A DNA stretch of 64,000 nucleotides, from contig CM038214.1 in assembly GCA_021442155.1 (NCBI GenBank), positions 138,484,040 through 138,548,039 of the forward strand. The letters are read 5' to 3'. Below the pieces are notes generated by a model. That model was not told the origin of the DNA. It did no database searches and saw only the letters and a list, made by a program, of their open reading frames with translations. Positions 23,187 through 34,270 of the stretch are shown one piece after another (position 1 is the first letter of the stretch; every line of letters starts with the position of its first letter). This DNA is from Cymbidium sinense (taxonomy: Eukaryota; Streptophyta; Magnoliopsida; Asparagales; Orchidaceae). The translations under genes were made by a program, and so were the position numbers.

Positions 23187-24262
23187 ATTTAGACTTTAAA
23201 ATGGTGGAATTTGGCCAAATTCATAACAGGTAGAGCATGGCATCATAATATATTATTTCAATTTAAAATATGTAAGTGATATGACTAAAATATATTGTTT
23301 TTATTATTTTGACTAATTTTATGATCTTTTATCTTAAGCAATCCCTGTGATGTGATATGCAATATAATATAATAAGTTATAGTGTATTATAATATAGGAT
23401 GCCATAACATAGTGTAGCATCATGCATTATAACATACTATTGTGTATTAGTACTTATTGTTTAGCATATTTTAGTTTGTTATAGTATGATGTAGTAGAGT
23501 TTGTACTGGTATAATTCATAAAAATATTAATTTATAGGTTAAGATGATGGGATTTGGCCAAATTTAAGGTAATCTTTAGGGAACTTCATTAGGGGTGTGC
23601 TATGGTGTGTCATTTAACCAAAAGAGTAGAATTTTGAATCCAAAATAAATGTTCATTTTTCAACCAAATATTATAAATATTTTGCTTAAAGTGATTCATT
23701 TTAAGGTGTAATGTAAGATAATATATTATATGAAAGCATATTAAAATATAATGTACATAATAATATAACTTCACATATATATGAATGTGGTGGTGTGTTA
23801 CTAAATGTTATTGAACATTTTAGTATGTTTTACTTTTGTTATAATACATTGGGTCAAAACTCAAAAGAATGTTAATTTGAAGGTTGAGATGGAAGAATTT
23901 GGCCAAATTCACAGTACACACTAAGAAATAACACAAAATATATGCTATTTGTACCATTTCTATTAGAAAAATAATAATTTTACATCCAAAATGAACATTA
24001 TTCATATTTCGAGAAAATTTCATTATTTGTTCTTTTTAAGTGATTCTAATGAGGTGTAATGTTAGACAATATATTATATTATAGCAAATTATAATATAAC
24101 ATCATATTTATAATATAATATAGTGTGTTAATTCACACTATAATATGTTTAGCATGATATTGTATAGTTAGAGCTTGCACCATCACAAATCATAAAATGT
24201 TGATTACAAAGTTAAGATGATGTAATTTGAATGAATACATTGTAAAGCTTTTGGTTGAAGTA
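23187..24262. repeat. AT-rich satellite, period about 344 bp
   Basis: The palindromic core ATTTGGCCAAATT recurs at 23208, 23552 and 23896 (spacing 344 each), with a decayed fourth copy (GATGTAATTTGAATGAATAC) near 24219. Units also share GGTTAAGATGATGG-like lead-ins, CCAAAATRAAYATT, AAGTGATTC and AAGGTGTAATGT. About three and a half units are visible. The RTE element ends at the left edge of the first unit. No coding sequence. Confidence 0.82.
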
Positions 24263-24860
24263 TTAATGGTGTGCATAAGAGAAGAAATAAGATTTGATGA
24301 GAATTCCATGTCAAGGACATGGAGGGAGATCCACTAGGGGATTACACATGCATTAGACATGACATGTGATGGGTCTATGTTGAGGGCATAGAAGAAGAAA
24401 ATCTACTAGGGATAAGGTTTGAATTTGATTTGATTATATGATTTGTAGAAAGAAGATCCACTAGTGATGAGAATCTATAATCCACTAGGGAATAAGATCG
24501 AATCAACTTTAATTTGTTCTATTTTAAGATGTGGAGGAATATTAGATAGAGATATGGGCTCGTGTCCACTGAGGGTCAGAAATATGAACCTTGCACTAGG
24601 GAAGCAAGTTCGGGCTATCCACTATGGTTGGGATTTTAGTTTGATTTTATAGATTTTTTTGGGGATGTATTCATTGGGGATAAGAGGTTGGTTGGATTTC
24701 TTTGATTTAGGCTCTATTAGGGGAGTTGGTTTAATTTGACTCCACTAGGAAGATTGATTTTGAATTTGATTTGTTTGCTTAACTTATTTATATATGATTT
24801 GGGGCTTCACTAGGGAGAAGGGTGTGATTTAACTACTGGAAAAAATCATTGGGTTTAATT
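24263..24860. repeat. Irregular CCACTAGGG-type repeat region
   Basis: The word CCACTAGGG or close variants recurs at about 24331, 24396, 24460, 24492, 24567, 24591, 24751 and 24806, often as GATCCACTAGGGGAT. Spacing is irregular (roughly 25 to 160 bp), with TTTGATTTGATT filler. It lies on the 3' side of the minus-strand gypsy pol and leads into the 410-bp repeats. An open frame at 24464-24652 has no recognisable domain. Confidence 0.65.
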
Positions 24861-26640
24861 TAACTGAAGTTAATGTATGGACCTGCCGATGGACCCAGAA
24901 GGGGCTATATCATCCTTGACCTACCTCAGGTTTACAAATCCAAAGGGATAATCTACTGACTATGGGGTAGAGCTAACCAACCTAAGGGGTTGCCTTTCGG
25001 TGTACAACAACTATGCTAAGAAAAAGGTGTATATGACTTACATCTTCCAAAGTGAGGAACAACAATTGGGGTGACCTATTGGACGCACAATAAATCAAAC
25101 TTGACCTAAGGAGACTACTGAGTGAATATTGATGGGGACATATGTCAACTCAAAAGAAGTCAAGATTAATTTTATCTTAATTTCATGTGATTTGATATGG
25201 TTTATTTGGTTTAGTTTGATTTTGAATTGAGGGAATATCCACTTGGGATGTGAGCTTGATCAAATTTTATAGATTTAATTTATGGACCATGTCGGTCTGC
25301 GATGGACCCACTGAAAAGGGGCTATATCACACTTGTCCTATCTCAGATTTGCAATTCCAAAGAGATAGTCTACTGGTCATGGGGTAGAGCTAGCTAACCT
25401 AAGGGGTTCCTTTCTGCAATGCTGTTAGGGAAAGAAGGCACTTACATCTTATACAGTAAGGAACAATTGTTAGAGTGACATGTTGGTAACATAACAAATT
25501 GAACCCAATTAGGGGCAACTAATTGAATGTCTTGGGACTTATATCAACTCAAGAGTAGTTAAGAAATTCATGGGAGTTTTGTTGACACCGCTTAAAGATA
25601 GGATTCTGCTGGGAAAAGGTACCGTTAGGAGTGTCCTCCTAATCCATGAGTGAATATATATATTTTGTTTATATGTTTTCATTGACATGATTGGTGTGCG
25701 AGGGACTACACTAGAAGGAGATATGTCATCCTTGACTTATATTAGATTTACTAGACCAAGGGAGAATTTACATCCACAGGATGAATTCTCCAACCATAGG
25801 GGTGGTTACTAGGAAAAAGAAACTATCCAATTTGATGGTAGCCCGGGTAGTGTCTAAATAGGGTCACAAAGGATGGGATCTAAATATAGTGTCCTCATAA
25901 GAGGTACTGCTAGCAGTGTCATCTTGAGCTCTAGAAAAGAAAGCCTATAGGTGTACAGTGGTCAAATCAATTAGAAATCATAGCAGACTTACATCTAAAA
26001 TGAGTGGTGTATCCTAAGGTGCGAGAACCAACTAATCTAAGGTGTATCCATCAACATAGTGAGAACCAACTAAGCTAAGGTGCCTGTCGATGTGTAATGA
26101 TCAATCTAGAAAAAAAGCACGTAGGATCACAATTTTCCAAGTGGAACTGATCATCTGGATAGTCTATCATCGATGGGACATATGTTGTCTATCCTAGAGT
26201 GACTACTAAGAAGGGAGCCTCGAGGAAGGACTGGATCCAGACTTGAAGCTGTTAGGAGGGAAGGAGCCGCTAGAGGAATTATCCTAAACCTTAAAGAAAC
26301 TCAACTCAGTCAATGCACGAAGGCTAATCCAAGAACAAAGTGTATCAAACTCACATCCTCTTGGATGAAGCCATCATGAGGTAGCTTACTTGCCACACAG
26401 TAAGGCCTACCAAACTAATAAGGTGCTCTTCAGTGTGTAGTGGAAAAGTAAAAGGAAACTTTACTAGACTTACATCCTCCAAAGTAAGAAGACCACTAGG
26501 GTGACACCCTAGTATCAGACGTGAAAATAATGAGTGAGTGCCATTGGGGCATTATCTCAACTAGTTGCTCAAATAAAGATATGTGTTTATTTTATATGCT
26601 TGTGTGTAGTTTGTGTTGTGTCAATGAAGGATAGTGCTTC
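24861..26640. repeat. Tandem repeats of about 410 bp downstream of gypsy pol
   Basis: Related units start near 24872 (TATGGACCTGCCGATGGACC), 25283 (TATGGACCATGTCGGTCTGC) and 25690 (GTGTGCGAGGGACTACAC). Each has GGGGCTATATCAYMCTTG or similar, then GACTTACATCTTCCAAAGT-like and GTGACAYnTTGG-like parts. More diverged pieces continue to about 26620 (GACTTACATCCTCCAAAGTA at 26477). The units lie just after the end of integrase in pol orientation (minus strand). Tat-lineage gypsy elements are known to carry tandem arrays between pol and the 3' LTR, which fits. The LTR itself was not identified. Confidence 0.72.
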
Positions 26641-26779
26641 CTTACACCTACCCTAGACACATCGTGGCAGATTCTTAAACAAGAATACTTTCAACATGGA
26701 AGAGATTGAATAAAATATGGAATTTTCATTGATGATTCATATTTTTAAACACAATTTATAATATTTCTATAAGTAGAGT

Positions 26780-27900
26780 CCATTGATTGGATGCATAGTA
26801 CTCTCCTTATGATTAATGAGTCGATAAGATCCTCTCTGGTAGCCTTCTATGATAAAAGGGCCTTCCCAAGTGGGTTAAAACTTGCCTCCCATTTTAATGG
26901 GCAACAATGTCTTTAAAACTAAAATAAACTCTCCTACTTGGAAAGCTCTAGGATGGACCAACTTATTATGAGCTTTAATCATTTTAGCTTTTTACAACTC
27001 AAGGTTTTGGCATGCCCGCAGGAGTCTCTCCTCCAAACCTTCGAGCTCTTCTAACCACAATATTATGTTCTGCTTTATTATGATCTTGCTACCCACAACT
27101 ATCCTTAGTGATAGGAGTGACCTCTAATGGTAGAATGACTTTAGACCCATACACTAAGGAGAAAGGAGTAGATAAAGTTGGAGTTCTATATATGGTGTGG
27201 TACACCCACAAGGGTTCAACTGACTATGTATGCCACTGTCGCTTGTTATTATTGAGTGTCTTCTTCAATATTTGGATGAGGGCTTTTTGAAAGATTTTAC
27301 TAAGCCATTTTCCCTCGAGTAGTTGATGGTAAAATATCTCCAATCTATGTTGTGTCTCTGGGAAAAGTTGTTGATCTGCTCTGAATGCGCATCATTATCG
27401 ATATAATTCATCGAAGCACTCCGAACCTATAAACAATATGGTTCTTAAAAAACTAGACCACATGCTAAGCTATGACCTCTCTGAATGAAATCTCCTTCGC
27501 CCTTTTGGAAAAGTAGTCAATAGCAGCTAAGATGAACTGATGACCCTTGGAGAAAGGAGCATCAATAGAACCCACTATGTCGGAACCCAACACTCAAATA
27601 TCCATGAGGCCAATGTAAGATGTAGAATGTTGGGTGGTTTGTAGACCACACCGTATTTGACATTGGTGGCATCTCTAGCCATATCCATGCAATCTTTGAT
27701 CATGACCAATAGTATCCTAGTCTCTTGATGGCTTTCATCTTCTGATTAGTTATCTTCACATAATCGAGTGTACCTCATCATGATCTTAGCTTCATGCTTA
27801 TCTAAACAACATAACCACATGTGATCGAAAGACCGCTGCATAAGACACCATCCACAAAGAGCATGGAAAGTTCTCTACTTCATCGATGGGCTTGGGACTT
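26780..27900 (-). pseudogene. Gypsy integrase, heavily decayed
   Basis: Minus-strand pieces in changing frames include DIVGSIDAPFSKGHQFILAA plus IDYFSK (about 27590-27510; catalytic core start), FFKNHIVYRFGV (about 27455-27420), a stretch resembling the end of the core (27200-27110), and near 26880-26800 the C-terminal FNPLGKALL, close to FKPNWEGPF of intact relatives. The second and third residues of the D,D,E triad cannot be placed with certainty. Plus-strand frames here (for example 27108-27290) are opposite-strand by-products. Confidence 0.72.
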
Positions 27901-28133
27901 CTCTTAAATTAGTTTTCTTTATTTAGGTAATCCATGAATGGTTGCTCTAATCTAACTCTTCATCCTTCTTGGCAATGGAAACCTCCTTTAAGAGAGTACT
28001 TTGATGAGTTCAATATCAATAAGGGATAATACTTGTCTATTTTAGACCTTTATTGATATGGACTCATCCTCCATTTGCCAACTCCTTAGCAAGCTTGACT
28101 AAGTACACTACAACATTCTCTCCTCGAGGAATC

Positions 28134-28470
28134 TTATAAATGGTAACCTCTGGGATTTGGGCCAACAACCATGGTGTACTTATGGTAGGATGGAGCTAGC
28201 TTTATAACCTTATAGGACCCAATGATTTGGTTGATAATTAGCTGAGAACTCCCAAAGATGTTGATGTTTTGGATACTTATAGTAATGGCTAACTCCAGAT
28301 TGGCAATCAGAGCCTCATATTTATCTTCATTGTTGGTGTAATGATTGGACAGATGATATGAGAATCTTATCACATCATGGTCTAGAGTTAAGAGAACTAT
28401 TCCTACCTCGCCTTTCCTAGAATAGTAGATTATGGTTCTTTCCTCTTTGAGAGGAAGCTGCGCAATTAAA
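28134..28470 (-). pseudogene. Gypsy second (archaeal-type) RNase H, broken
   Basis: The minus strand reads FSYHLSNHYTNNEDKYEALI and then LELAITISIQNINIFGSSQL followed by IINQIIGSYKV. This is the extra RNase H of Tat-like gypsy elements, which usually has NN.AEYEALI and VYGDSQLVVNQ. The Asp of GDSQ is Ser here, so a catalytic residue is lost. The frame starts at 28373, with earlier residues in another frame. Confidence 0.84.
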
Positions 28471-28539
28471 GTACATCTCCCAATGATGAATGCTAGTATC
28501 CCACAAGTTCATGATTTGTTCATCGGGAAGATCATCACT

Positions 28540-29206
28540 AAGCAGAGAGTCAGCAGGAAGTGGGTGTGCTGTTAAGAAATCTGCTAGTGCTTATCCTTTC
28601 ACCGCACTGAGGGGTACAAAGGTAATGTCAAATTGTGAGAGGATCATGGACCATCATGAAACCGCCAGATAGCTTCGACCGTGTCATGAGATACTGTAGT
28701 GGATTGATTTTAGAGATTAAGTTCACCTTATGATAAAGCATGTAGTTGTAGATATTGGGATGTAGATTTAAGCTGTGCAATTTCTCAATGGATAATTAGC
28801 TCGTAGAGATTAGATTGCTGAGGTAGAGTGCATTTTTCTTCTTCATCATTATCCAAAATAATGCACCAAGTGAGTCATCTAATGTAGCAATGTAATGTGT
28901 GAGTGGCTAACCTGAGATAGGGGATGCTAGAACCGGTGACATCATCAGGTAATGCTTGATGTCTTTGAAGGCATGCTCACACTTATCATCCCACTTGAAA
29001 TTAGCATACTTTTGAACAAGTGCTGAGAATGTCTGACATCTTCTCGATAGGTTGGATATAAAGCATCTTAAATATGCCAACCAGCCTTGGAATGATCTGT
29101 GTTGTGTTAAACTTTTAGGTGGCGGCATTTCTAATATCACCTTAATCTTCTCTGGATTGATTTTGATTTCTCTAGTGTCAGACAATAAACAAAATGGATA
29201 TTTCAC
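28540..29206 (-). pseudogene. Gypsy RT connection and first RNase H
   Basis: The open part (29206-28907) shows INPEKIKVILEMPPPKSLTQ, SFQGWLAYLRCFISNLSRRC and FKWDDKCEHAFKDIKHYL, the standard connection between RT and RNase H in Tat-like elements. It ends at SPVLASPISG, and after a stop the RNase H continues as IATLDDSLGALF, then HKVNLISKINPLQYLMTR in a second frame. Stops and frameshifts prevent function. Confidence 0.85.
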
Positions 29207-29725
29207 TAAAGCTACTTCGAATGCACACTTAGGGGTTCATTTTGAGGTTAAAATGTCTTAATTATTCGAAAACTACTCTCAAGTCAAAGAGATGGTATTC
29301 ATTTTCTTTAATTTTGACCATAAGATCATCAACATAGCACTGAACTTGATGATGAATGAGTTAATCAAAGATTCAAATCATAGCCCATTGGTATGTACCA
29401 TCGACATTTTTAAGGTTGAAATTAATGAGCTTATAGCAATAGATTTTGATCGGGGTTCTAAAAATAGTGTTTCTTTCATCTTCAGGGGCCATCTTTATTT
29501 GGTTATATTGAGATGAGCCATCCATGAATGAGAAGACTGATGAGATGAGGCAATGTCCACCATCAACTCGGATTGGTAGTGGAAATTCATTTTGGACATG
29601 CCTTATTTAAATCCCTAAAATCAACGATATGTGAATTTGGCCATTCTTTTCTTAACTGGGATGATGTTACAACCGTAGGTATTTTTCTTCTAATGATGCC
29701 AACATCGATTGACTTCATAAATGAC
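29207..29725 (-). pseudogene. Gypsy reverse transcriptase palm, broken
   Basis: Pieces in two frames read VKKRMAKF (fingers), SELMVDIASSHQ, SFMD-like and, most clearly, CYVDDLMVKIKE. The YVDD catalytic box is intact (minus-strand codons at 29327-29338). The part before it has stops and small deletions, and the GLKNAGATYQ region is shortened. The domain copies element RNA into DNA in intact relatives. Confidence 0.78.
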
Positions 29726-30061
29726 CTATTGTTCTATGTCTAATCGCATGCATGGGAGCTTGCTTGATAGGTTAGTAGTAGGCCCTTTTGCTACTTTATG
29801 GACCACTATGCTAGGAGCTAATCTACGCATCTCTTCATAACTCCCTACAAAGTAATCCTTACACTCAATCAATAGTAGAACTAAATCATTGGTTTCAATT
29901 TCATTCAACAAAGAATTGATGTATGTCGAGCATGGATATTCTTCAGGTCCTAAGTTGAATTCCTTGATCTCGTCGATGGTTGACTTGATCTCTTCTTCGA
30001 ACTTTGGTAGTGCATCCTTGACTTGAAAATCATCTAGATCATCTGAAGTTTCTAAACACAA
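29726..30061 (-). pseudogene. Gypsy pol: segment before the reverse transcriptase
   Basis: This open stretch of 111 codons contains STIDEIKEFNLGPEEYPCST, LLIECKDYFVGSYEEMRRL and the beginning of the RT (LPCMRLDIEQ). In intact plant gypsy elements this is the region with L.EY.DVFAWSY.EMPGL just before the RT palm. The Trp of FAWSY is Gly here, and the frame ends at 29725, where the RT should go on. Confidence 0.8.
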
Positions 30062-30841
30062 CTCCTCATATTAGTTAATGTGATTTCAAAAAAAAACCTT
30101 TCAAATTCCAAATGATTCGTGATGACTAAGTTGTAATCATCATCATCAATTAGACCCACTTTACCAAATCCTAGTCCCAATCTTGATTGAGTGCATTTGC
30201 ATTTGTTCTTCCATATTCTTTCAAAGTAGTCTGACTCGTGCTTTGACCAAGTTTGTGTGATTAACCCTTTCTTTGCTAAATTATGGATACAATGTTAGTA
30301 CCAATCAAAAGGAAATTCTATTAAATCTTTATATGAATCATCATCAAGTTCTACATAAACTTCTTAAATTTAGGATGATGCTCACAGAAAGAACTTCTGA
30401 GTCTTCACACCTATGGATGACTTAAGGTCTTCCTTAACTACCAAACCCTCAACTTTTGGAGATGAAAGTGGGGATAGAGCTAAGGTTCCAAACTAATGCC
30501 TAACTTTCACATAGACTTTGATACACTTATGCTTTGCTTTGGATCCTGTCTTCATCGCTATCTATATCAAGTCACCTCCAAAGGAATACTAAGAAGAGTG
30601 TGCTAAAATAGACTCATCCTATGAACTAGATTCTAAGTATATATGGATAATATGTACCTACTATGACATATGTTCTATTGGGTAGCCAATAAGGAGGTTT
30701 TCACCCCTGGGAATGCCTCTGAACTAGCCTCTTCCTCTGCCTGGTGGAGGTCAAGTCATCCTACCCATATGTTTTAATGGAGTAATGAACTATGGATGAA
30801 ATCTAATGTTAGACTCCACTTCCTTTTCTAAGTCTATTTCT

Positions 30842-30925
30842 ACTCCCTTTTCCTTTTTTTTTTTTTATTTTCTTTTTATCTTTTCTTTTCTTTCTTTTCT
30901 TTTATTTTTCTTTTTCTTTTATTTT
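30842..30925. repeat. Polypyrimidine tract (purines on minus strand)
   Basis: About 80 bases are almost only T and C on the + strand, interrupted by a few A. On the minus strand it lies between the protease and RT pieces of the gypsy element and would read as a Lys/Glu-rich linker. Confidence 0.85.
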
Positions 30926-31034
30926 AAACTTTGGCCAAGTTCACGAGAATACAACGTTGATTTTGAGGGGTAATAAGTCGCATCCTCATATAACCTCATG
31001 AACTATAAATCACTTGAGATCTCCTTGACAAGAG

Positions 31035-31255
31035 ATGATCCCACCTCTCATGAACTTCATACAGATGTAGAGAGGATGGAACTATGTTGTTCTCATGTAT
31101 CCATGGTCTCCCAAGTAAAGCTGAAAGATGTATATGAGTCTATAATGTGAAACTTGCTTCATCTTCCAATCATCTATCTCTAAGGGAAACACTATGGAGC
31201 CTTTCTGCTGACCTCACTTTGGAGTGAGAATTCAATCTTCCCATCTTACACTTGG
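31035..31255 (-). pseudogene. Gypsy aspartic protease, C-terminal remnant
   Basis: The minus strand reads ALLGRPWIHENNIVPSSLHL (about 31115 down to 31056). LLGRPWIH near the end of the retroviral-type aspartic protease domain is well conserved in plant Ty3/gypsy elements. The catalytic D-T/S-G is not visible, the upstream part is frame-broken, and the frame closes shortly after. The domain would process the polyprotein in an intact element. Confidence 0.68.
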
Positions 31256-31260
31256 GAGTC

Positions 31261-34200
31261 TTCTAGACCAAAGACTTACCTAGTCATAAGACACTTCTAA
31301 CAATTAGGTAAACACTTAACCTAAGCTCAAAGACTTAGGGTTAACCATAGGACTAGGTTATGCTTTAGCGATTAGGATAATCCACCTACCCTACAACCCA
31401 AATCCATTCCAAGTTCACCTTCTCAAACCAAATATCAAGTTCAATTCAAACATCAAATTCAAATCCAAATCCAAACCAAAATTTCAAAACGAAATGATTG
31501 AAGCCCATGATCAAATCCAAACTTGAAACCCTTCCTAAGCCACATGACCTATCCCATGGACTTAGCCAAATCTAAATCCAAATCAATCCAAAATCAATTA
31601 ATTTTCCCAAAATGAATTTATATCTTAAATAATCTTCTTAAATACAAATCAAATCTACATTAAAATGATCAAAACTAAATCAAACTAAATCAAATTAAAT
31701 CAAATTAAATCAAAACCCTTCCTAAGCCATTTGACCTATCCCATGGACTTAGCCAAATCTTAATCCAACTCAAGTCAAAATCAATTGATTTTCTCACAAG
31801 TCAATTATATTTTCAATCATATTCACAAATTTAAAAGAAATATACATTTAAATCAACAAAACTAAATCAAACCAAATCAAAATCCAAACTACATGACCAA
31901 CTCCATGGACTTAGCCAAATTCTTATTCCAAAACCCAAATTCAATTGATTTTCTCATGAATCAACCATACCTTCAATCATATCCACAAATATAAATGAAA
32001 TCTACAATCATCAAGCTAAACCAAAATCAACCTAAGTCAAACCAAACGTAACCATTTTGACTTGAAATGTTCAAATGAACGAAAACCCATTTGAATCAAG
32101 TATGTAAATTGAATTTATATATCAATCCCAAATACATATATAAACTCAACTAAATCAAACTCAACCCAAAATCATGTTAACTAAACCCAATTAGTCTACT
32201 TGACCCAAAGTGGCTAATTTGACCTATTTGAGCTAAGTTGTAATCCTACTCAAATTGGATTGAATCAAGCCCATCAAAAACCCCATCATGATTATAGTTC
32301 ACCTTGGTTGATCATTGTCCAAATTGTGTCAAACCAAGTCAACTTGGTCATTTGACCAAGTCAACCCATTAACCCATATGAACCCAAACTAGCCAAATTT
32401 TAATCTAAGATAAAGCCCTTGAAACTAATGATTCATACCAAATCAAAAATAATATTTGAATATGACTTGACCTTCAATTGAGTCAAACCAAACCCAATTG
32501 GCCCTCTTGACCTAAGTTGACCCAAATTGACCTAAAAGACCAAATTAGGTCAAATCAAAATATAAACCAAATTGATTGCAACCAATGGCTCAAGTTCATT
32601 CCAAATTGATTATTGAACTTGACAAATCCATGATTGGACAAAAACCCAATTGAACAACTTAGCCCAAAGTGATATAAAGATTATTTTATATCAATACCAA
32701 ATCCAAACTAATTGAAACCAAAGCTTACAATCATCTTCAATTGGCCAACTAAACCCAAACCAACACCCAACCCAAGCCAATTTGGCCAATTTAGTTAAAT
32801 TGGTTAACTTAAACCATTTGACCTAAATGAATTCAAATGAGCCAAAAACAAATCTAAACCAAAAAAAATCAAAATAATTAAACCAAAACATCCCAAATAA
32901 TCATATGAACTTGACCCAACCTTTGGTTTAGCCCAACCTTTAGTTTGACCCAATTTGACCAATTGGTGAACTTGACCCAACCTAACCCAATTTGACCTAA
33001 ATGAGTCAAATTGAGAAAAACCTAACCAAATCAACTACTAAATTTAAAACCACTTTTGCTCATTTTAAATCTACCAAATCAAATCCAAAGCCAAATAATT
33101 CTACCCTTAGGTCAAGGGCATAACATGACAAATCACCCATTTAAGTGGTCATTTCCATTCCTTGGCCATGTGGTACTCTCTCAATGGTACACCTAAGCAC
33201 CTAAGACACTTCCCAACTTGGCCTAAGGAGTGGTTGGGTCGGCTATGACCCATGGGAGGTGAAATCACCTCGCCCTCCCCATTGGAGCATCTAAAACCCA
33301 TATGAAACCAATGATTCCTCCTTAGCAACCACCTCCACACCTTCAACCAACAAAGCAGAGCCAACTCATCTCCTCCCTGCCACCCACGGCTCCTAAGATA
33401 GTCGGACGACCACTAGAAGCCAAACATAATCCCACTGTTTGATCAATATGAAGGGGGGTATACACCCTCTCATTTCCACTTAAACACACAAAAATCATTC
33501 TCCAAAGCCCTATACACCCAAGATGAGATGCTAGAGCCATTCCTTAAGCTCCCAAGATCATTCCTTGATTAAACAAATACCATTTTTGTCCATCTCAAAA
33601 TAGGACACTCCCATTTCCAATGTAACTTCCCCATTTCTCCATCAAACTCAAATTAACTTTGCACAATTCCTGGCCTCATGAGAAAGAATGAATCATCTCC
33701 CAAACTTCTTGAGCACCAGGTGGGACTTTGATCAAAGCCGAACAAATCATCAATTTGTCCTCCAGCAAACATCGAATTGATCAAATTATTCAACGGGGCT
33801 TCTCTAAGTGAAGCTTCCTTAATCATTTGAGGTGCCGCCTTGAGCTCTGAGGTATGCTTTCAAAATGATCCCAAGCAATGGGTTGAGTTTTTTGAAAAAA
33901 CTTGCATTTCATGTGATCTTGACTGCTGATCCCTCATCAATGTTAAGGTGTGGATCCTTTGAAGTTGATCTAAGCTCAGTCGATCAAGTGAGCAATGGTG
34001 GATGATTCACCTTCCTCACTGATGATGTTAGATCACACACCCATTCCACATCGAAGAAATGTGATTAGATCTGCTAGATCGATATGATTTAATCCTATTA
34101 AGATGTGGGATTAATCAAGCCATCCAAATAACGATGAATGAGAAAAACGGACGAAAAGAACATCCGCCAAGCCACATAGTCATAATAAGTTTTAAGTAGC

Positions 34201-34270
34201 CAATCCCACCGCCAAGTGAAAATACACCGCAATGTGCCTCAACAGATTAGGCTTTAATTAGGCTTAATTA
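31261..34270. other. A/C-rich stretch with short tandem repeats, no gene seen
   Basis: On the + strand it is dominated by words like CAAATCCAAATC and TTGACCCAA. Three related units of about 160-190 bp (core CCATGGACTTAGCCAAAT at 31554, 31741 and 31903) lie in 31500-32040. 32160-33030 is full of TTGACC/GGTCAA words. 33040-34270 is more balanced and possibly unique. Two minus-strand open frames (33149-33364 and 33343-33540) have no domain I recognise. By position this could be the 5' region (gag, leader or LTR) of the minus-strand gypsy element, but I could not confirm any of these. Confidence 0.5.

Larger units (their letters stand above)
26641..31260 (-). mobile_element. Ty3/gypsy LTR-retrotransposon pol region (Tat-like), decayed
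   Basis: Read on the minus strand the order is protease end, reverse transcriptase, RNase H, a second archaeal-type RNase H, integrase. That order with two RNase H-like domains is characteristic of the Tat group of plant Ty3/gypsy elements. All domains carry stops and frameshifts. Neither gag nor LTRs could be recognised. Flanking tandem repeats (24263-26640) and A/C-rich DNA (31261-34200) may belong to the same element. Confidence 0.8.

Noticed and set aside
27108..28672. Plus-strand frames at 27108-27290 and 28490-28672
   Set aside because: They lie opposite the minus-strand gypsy integrase and RNase H, whose motifs are recognisable.
33149..33540. Two overlapping minus-strand frames as genes or gag
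   Set aside because: No zinc knuckle, capsid motif or other family signature; short and overlapping.
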